Translations under genes and position numbers: made by a program
Origin: Gemmatimonadales bacterium UBA1120
Lineage (GTDB): Bacteria; Gemmatimonadota; Gemmatimonadetes; Longimicrobiales; Gaopeijiaceae
DNA: 35,566 nt
Reading direction: 5' to 3'
Assembly: GCA_002313925.1 (NCBI GenBank)
Contig: DCAZ01000099.1
Coordinates: forward strand, 1 to 35,566
Shown here: one piece after another, positions 32,184-35,566 of the stretch
Layout of the letters: the number at the start of each line of letters is the position of its first letter
Position numbering within the stretch: the first letter of the stretch is position 1
The notes under the pieces: model-generated
What the model was told of the DNA's origin: nothing
Database searches by the model: none
Seen by the model: the letters and a program-made list of their open reading frames with translations, nothing else

Positions 32184-34003
32184 TAACCTTGTTCCTCAAT
32201 GATTTTCTGGAGTTCTTCCGGTATCTCTGGAATCACTTCTCTACGAAGTTCCATTTCTCCGTCATGTCCTTTCTTGAGAACAAGATTAACTGTTCCCCAC
32301 TCTGGATCCTTATCGAGATAGTCCAGCCGTGAGTGCGCTCCACGGCTTTCCTTTCGTGCTTGTGATGCCATAACCACGGCTTCAGCAACCGTGAGTAGAC
32401 TCTGCAGATCCAAGGTGGTGTGCCAACCCGGATTGTACTCTCGGCTACCACCAGCTCCCATAGCCTGAGCCCGTGTCTTGAGCTCCTGTAGTTCATCCAA
32501 TGCTTCGGTAAGACCACCTTCTTCGCGGGCGATCCCCGCCTTGTCCTGCATTAGGTGTTGCAGTTCATACTGTAAGCGATAAGGTCCCACATCCGCTCCT
32601 GGGTCCCTCTCTAGTGGAGAGAGTGCCTCTTGGACTGCTAGGTCAATTTGTTCGTCCTGAAGATGTACCGGCGTGTTCCCAGCTGCGAACTCGGCAGCGT
32701 ATTCCCCAGCTCGTTTCCCGAATACGAGTAAATCCGAGAGCGAATTTCCTCCCAATCGGTTCGCTCCGTGCAGTCCAGCTGCACATTCACCTGCTGCGAA
32801 AAGACCTGGAACGGTTGTAGACATCTGGGAATCCGGATCCACTCGAATACCCCCCATCGCATAGTGAGTGGTCGGCCCCACCTCCATCGGCTCCTTGGTA
32901 ATGTCGATACCCGCCAGTTCCTTGAACTGATGATACATACTGGGGAGTTTTTTCTTGATATGATCCTCTGAGTCCTTGATATGCTCTTTGATCCAAGCAA
33001 TGTCGAGGAATGCCCCTCCGTGAGGGCTCCCACGTCCTTCCTGGACTTCTTTCACGATCTTGCGTGCCACGTGATCTCTCGTGAGCAGTTCTGGAGGACG
33101 GCGCGCTTCCCTGTCACCTACGACATAACGCCATCCCTCTTCAGGAGTATCCGCGGTGGATTCCTTATAGAGCGGAGGAATGTCCTCGAACATAAAGCGG
33201 CGACCTTCGCTGTTCTTTAGGATTCCACCTTCGCCTCGTACACCCTCGGTAACAAGGATACCTCGCACACTCGGTGGCCAAACCATACCCGTCGGGTGGA
33301 ATTGCACGAACTCCATATCAACCAGTTCCGCACCCACGTGGTAGGCTAACGCGTGTCCATCGCCCGTGTATTCCCAGCTATTGCTAGTGACCAAGAAAGC
33401 TCGGCCGATCCCACCAGTTGCCATAACCACAGCCTTGGCCTTGAAAGCCTTGAACCGTCCTCGCTCTCGATCGTACGCAAGAGCACCAGCGCATCGGCCC
33501 CCATCCATAAGGAGCTTGCTGACTGTGACTTCCATGTGCACATCGATCCCCTCATGGATCCCATGATCCTGGAGGGTACGAATCATTTCAAGGCCCGTAC
33601 GGTCACCGACATGTGCCAGTCGAGGGTACGCGTGTCCGCCGAAATTACGCTGGTTGATAAGCCCGTCTGGAGTGCGGTCCATGAGCGCGCCCCAGCCTTC
33701 CAGTTCTCGCACACGTTCAGGTGCTTCCTGTGCGTGCAATTCCGCCATCCGCCAAGCATTGAGATAGTGCCCACCTCTCATCGTGTCGGCAAAATGGACT
33801 TTCCAACTGTCTCGGTCATCAACATTGGCAAGGGCCGCAGCAACGCCCCCTTCAGCCATAACGGTATGGGCTTTCCCGAGCAGAGATTTGCAGATCAAGC
33901 CAACTGAAGCACCTTTAGTTGCGGCCTCAATCGCCGCGCGCAAACCGGCTCCACCGGCACCAATCACTACAACATCGTACTCTAAGACCTGGTGTTGGGT
34001 CAT
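32183..34003 (-). CDS. sdhA: Succinate dehydrogenase flavoprotein subunit
   Basis: The start chosen is ATG at 34001-34003, sharing a base with the sdhC stop (TAATG) and preceded by GGAGG at eight bases; this gives 606 residues. The reading to 34075 would overlap sdhC and adds no family sequence. The FAD-binding motif VVVIGAGGAGLRAAIEA is at residues 11-27. H46 in GKAHTVMAEGGVAAAL is at the position of the histidine that links covalently to FAD. Later blocks are VQFHPTGMVWP, GPTTHYAMGGI and GLHGANRLGGNSLSDLLVFG. It oxidises succinate to fumarate in the tricarboxylic acid cycle; reverse operation as fumarate reductase cannot be excluded from sequence. Confidence 0.95.
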   Translation of the reverse strand: MTQHQVLEYDVVVIGAGGAGLRAAIEAATKGASVGLICKSLLGKAHTVMAEGGVAAALANVDDRDSWKVHFADTMRGGHYLNAWRMAELHAQEAPERVRELEGWGALMDRTPDGLINQRNFGGHAYPRLAHVGDRTGLEMIRTLQDHGIHEGIDVHMEVTVSKLLMDGGRCAGALAYDRERGRFKAFKAKAVVMATGGIGRAFLVTSNSWEYTGDGHALAYHVGAELVDMEFVQFHPTGMVWPPSVRGILVTEGVRGEGGILKNSEGRRFMFEDIPPLYKESTADTPEEGWRYVVGDREARRPPELLTRDHVARKIVKEVQEGRGSPHGGAFLDIAWIKEHIKDSEDHIKKKLPSMYHQFKELAGIDITKEPMEVGPTTHYAMGGIRVDPDSQMSTTVPGLFAAGECAAGLHGANRLGGNSLSDLLVFGKRAGEYAAEFAAGNTPVHLQDEQIDLAVQEALSPLERDPGADVGPYRLQYELQHLMQDKAGIAREEGGLTEALDELQELKTRAQAMGAGGSREYNPGWHTTLDLQSLLTVAEAVVMASQARKESRGAHSRLDYLDKDPEWGTVNLVLKKGHDGEMELRREVIPEIPEELQKIIEEQG

Positions 34004-34812
34004 TAGAGTATCCTCCAGTCCGCCCAGATTCCTATCGCACACAACCGGACATAGATATCTGCAAATGCCACCCAAATCAGGCTACACCACGCCCAAATCA
34101 TGTGGCGGCCATTGCACCATGAAACACACTCGTATGCAGCCTTCTGAACTGGTCTCCCTGCTAGCTTATCGATCCCACCACCAATTAGATGCCTAAGTGA
34201 ATGGCACCCAAACGTGTAGCCACCAAGGAGGACTACATTCGCTGTCAAAACGATCGTTCCTACGCTGAGCCCCACTTCCTCTGAACCGAGCCCAGTTTCA
34301 AACCACAGAGCTTTCCAAGCATCGTGAGATAAGAAAACAAGCAGTAGTAGAGCAAAGGGTAATGTGTATCGATGGGCGTTCTGTAGAATTAATGGAAAGT
34401 GCCGCTCACCCATATAAGCTTTACGAGGTGTGCCTACAGAACAGGACGATGGGCCAGGCCAGTAGGCCTTATAATAAGCTCCACGGTAATAATAGCAGGT
34501 AAGACGGAAGCTCACGGGCGCCCACAGGATCACGAACGCTGGAGAAAATACCGGGAGAAAGGAAGGCCACCATCCAGGCTCTAGCGCACCGGTAAACGAG
34601 TGCGCCGGATCTCCCCAGATCAGCGGCGAATAGAAAGGTGAAAGCAGGTTCCCTGAATAATAGTTACTCCCCTGGAACGCAGCCCATGTGGAGTAGATGA
34701 CAAAAGAGGTGAAGACAACAAAAACCACGACGGGCTGAAGCCACCACACGTCAGTGCGCTTGGTTTGGCCAAAGGTTCTCCGAACTGGGAGGGCCGTGAC
34801 TTTAGACGGCAT
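34003..34812 (-). CDS. sdhC: Succinate dehydrogenase membrane anchor, Sdh1-type SdhC
   Basis: This 269-residue integral membrane protein has about five hydrophobic segments (around residues 24-42, 86-103, 149-163, 183-200 and 236-260). It resembles the single large anchor of mycobacterial Sdh1 rather than the short SdhC/SdhD pair. Conserved-looking features are FRLTCYYYRGAYYKAYWPGP (C106 within it), SSCS (C124), LQNAHRYTLPF (H147), LSHDAW (H163) and GCHSLRHLIGG (C203, H204, H207). I recall that Sdh1 carries a membrane-embedded Rieske-type cluster, and the paired Cys and His here could serve it or haem b. ATG at 34810-34812 follows AAGGTGAT. It opens the sdhC-A-B operon; no separate sdhD is present. 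Confidence 0.85.
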   Translation of the reverse strand: MPSKVTALPVRRTFGQTKRTDVWWLQPVVVFVVFTSFVIYSTWAAFQGSNYYSGNLLSPFYSPLIWGDPAHSFTGALEPGWWPSFLPVFSPAFVILWAPVSFRLTCYYYRGAYYKAYWPGPSSCSVGTPRKAYMGERHFPLILQNAHRYTLPFALLLLVFLSHDAWKALWFETGLGSEEVGLSVGTIVLTANVVLLGGYTFGCHSLRHLIGGGIDKLAGRPVQKAAYECVSWCNGRHMIWAWCSLIWVAFADIYVRLCAIGIWADWRIL

Positions 34813-35051
34813 AGATCACCTTTCGATAATGTGGAGTCACCGGTGATAAGAAGGATCGGTATTAGATAACTCGGACGTATTACAGACGTAGCGTATACAA
34901 ACTATCAGAAGCGCAGGTATAACACCGTAATATGGTGAGTAGCCAGGCAGGAGGAAGCCTTCGTTCAAGTGCCGTTACCAGTTCTTATGTAAGCCGGCTC
35001 AAGAATGGTCACCAAGTCCAAACCTGTGCGCAGCACCAGCTGCACAATCTA
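34813..35051. other. Intergenic region upstream of sdhC
   Basis: These 239 bases lie between the EF-G-like gene and sdhC, all on the minus strand. They hold the sdhC ribosome-binding site (reverse complement of ATCACCTTTC near the right side of the start) and presumably its promoter. A bulged hairpin follows the EF-G stop. I see no ORF with support and no tRNA. Confidence 0.35.
35026..35045 (-). terminator. Possible terminator after the EF-G-like gene
   Basis: GTGCGCAGC (35026-35034) and GCTGCAC (35039-35045) pair around a 4-base loop with a two-base bulge, starting 7 bases beyond the EF-G stop codon. No T-run follows on the minus strand, so support as an intrinsic terminator is weak. Confidence 0.3.
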
Positions 35052-35566
35052 TCAGGACCTCTCTGCCGCTCGCTCAGCCCTTACCTTTTCAATGACTTCG
35101 TGCGGTGCAGGCTCATAGCCAGCAAAGTTACGAGTATGATGGGCACGACCTTGGGTAATCGACCTCAGTGTCGCCGCGTACTTATATAGCTCTGATTCTG
35201 GAACCATTGCCTTCACCGTGGTGCGACCACTGGAGGGGTCCAGACCCTGCACCTTTCCCCTCCTTGAGGTCAAATCACCCATGATGTCTCCAACATATTC
35301 GTCCGGAGTAGTTACTAATACTTCGATGATTGGCTCCAGTAAGACCGGCCCACACTTTTCGGCCACGTTTCTGAAAGCCGACGAACCAGCAAGTTTGAAC
35401 GCGATATCAGACGAATCGACAGAGTGATAAGAACCGTCGTAGCATTCAGCTGCAAAGTCGACCAAAGGATAGTGCGCTATCACTCCATTTACAGATGCTT
35501 CCCTTATCCCACGGTCTACAGACGGCACATATTTTGTCGGGATAACCCCACCTTTGATCGAGTTAA
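35052..35566 (-). CDS. Elongation factor G-type GTPase, C-terminal part (cut by window edge)
   Basis: The reading frame is open to the right edge and continues upstream of the first methionine-like codon: the edge sequence reads NSIKGGVIPTKYVPSVDRGI, the conserved domain IV segment of EF-G. Then follow the domain IV core (GSYHSVDSSDIAFKLAGSSA) and the domain V motif EVLVTTPDEYVGDIMGDLTS with RRGKVQGLD. The chain ends in a short charged tail (PHEVIEKVRAERAAERS). EF-G drives ribosome translocation; some paralogues act mainly in recycling or have unknown roles. The tail and its position away from str-operon genes suggest a second EF-G (EF-G2-like), but the GTPase domain is outside the window, so canonical fusA cannot be excluded. 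Confidence 0.88.
   Translation of the reverse strand, partial: NSIKGGVIPTKYVPSVDRGIREASVNGVIAHYPLVDFAAECYDGSYHSVDSSDIAFKLAGSSAFRNVAEKCGPVLLEPIIEVLVTTPDEYVGDIMGDLTSRRGKVQGLDPSSGRTTVKAMVPESELYKYAATLRSITQGRAHHTRNFAGYEPAPHEVIEKVRAERAAERS

Noticed and set aside
33353..33907. 184-codon plus-strand ORF opposite sdhA
   Set aside because: It is antisense to the FAD-domain coding region of sdhA and has no recognisable motifs.
1..35566. Mobile element, prophage, CRISPR or defence system
   Set aside because: No transposase, integrase, phage, cas or restriction gene, no direct-repeat array and no tRNA integration site was seen on either strand.

Overview
The window reads as chromosomal DNA from a free-living Gram-negative bacterium. 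Signal peptides, Tat signals, a lipoprotein signal and an outer-membrane barrel all point to a diderm. The gene mix (exported PQQ dehydrogenases, ThuA-like protein, paired M20 and amidase enzymes, S9 and M28 peptidases, a mycobacterial Sdh1-type succinate dehydrogenase) reminds me most of environmental Gemmatimonadota or a near relative. That placement is inference; no rRNA or tRNA gene is visible. I see no IS element, prophage, CRISPR array or defence island.

Layout, left to right. (1) 1-4394, minus strand: a housekeeping operon read as yebC, ruvC, ruvA, a 46-codon hidden ORF, ruvB, queA and tgt (cut by the window edge), for Holliday-junction processing and queuosine modification. (2) 4561-8913: a ThuA-like secreted protein, a divergent exported PQQ dehydrogenase carrying a CXXCH motif, and an outer-membrane barrel protein. 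(3) 9003-19690: two M20-amidase modules on the minus strand. A Tat-exported histone-deacetylase-fold hydrolase lies between them on the plus strand, and an S9 peptidase heads the second module. (4) 19879-21897: a second PQQ dehydrogenase whose start codon sits in the loop of a GC-rich hairpin. (5) 21934-25047, minus: threonine dehydrogenase, 2-amino-3-ketobutyrate CoA ligase and a secreted cyclase-family hydrolase. (6) 25146-28754, minus: thiC behind a TPP riboswitch, and upstream of it glnA followed at once by an ORF encoding only the C-terminal part of a P-II protein. (7) 29123-31381, plus: a glutamate-carboxypeptidase-II-like M28 peptidase. (8) 31434-34812, minus: sdhC-sdhA-sdhB with one-base TAATG overlaps. 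(9) 35052 to the right edge: the C-terminal part of an EF-G-type factor.

Much of the middle is an exported amide- and peptide-degrading repertoire: S9, M28B, two M20 enzymes, two amidases, a deacetylase-fold enzyme and a formamidase-like cyclase. Cytoplasmic nitrogen and carbon handling (glutamine synthetase, threonine catabolism, succinate dehydrogenase) lies beside it. I do not see one clearly new multi-gene system. The most unusual items are the orphan P-II C-terminal ORF after glnA, the 46-aa ORF coupled to ruvB, the Cys-to-Glu change in the metal motif of both M20 paralogues, the Tat-exported deacetylase-fold enzyme, and the CXXCH motif in the first PQQ dehydrogenase.
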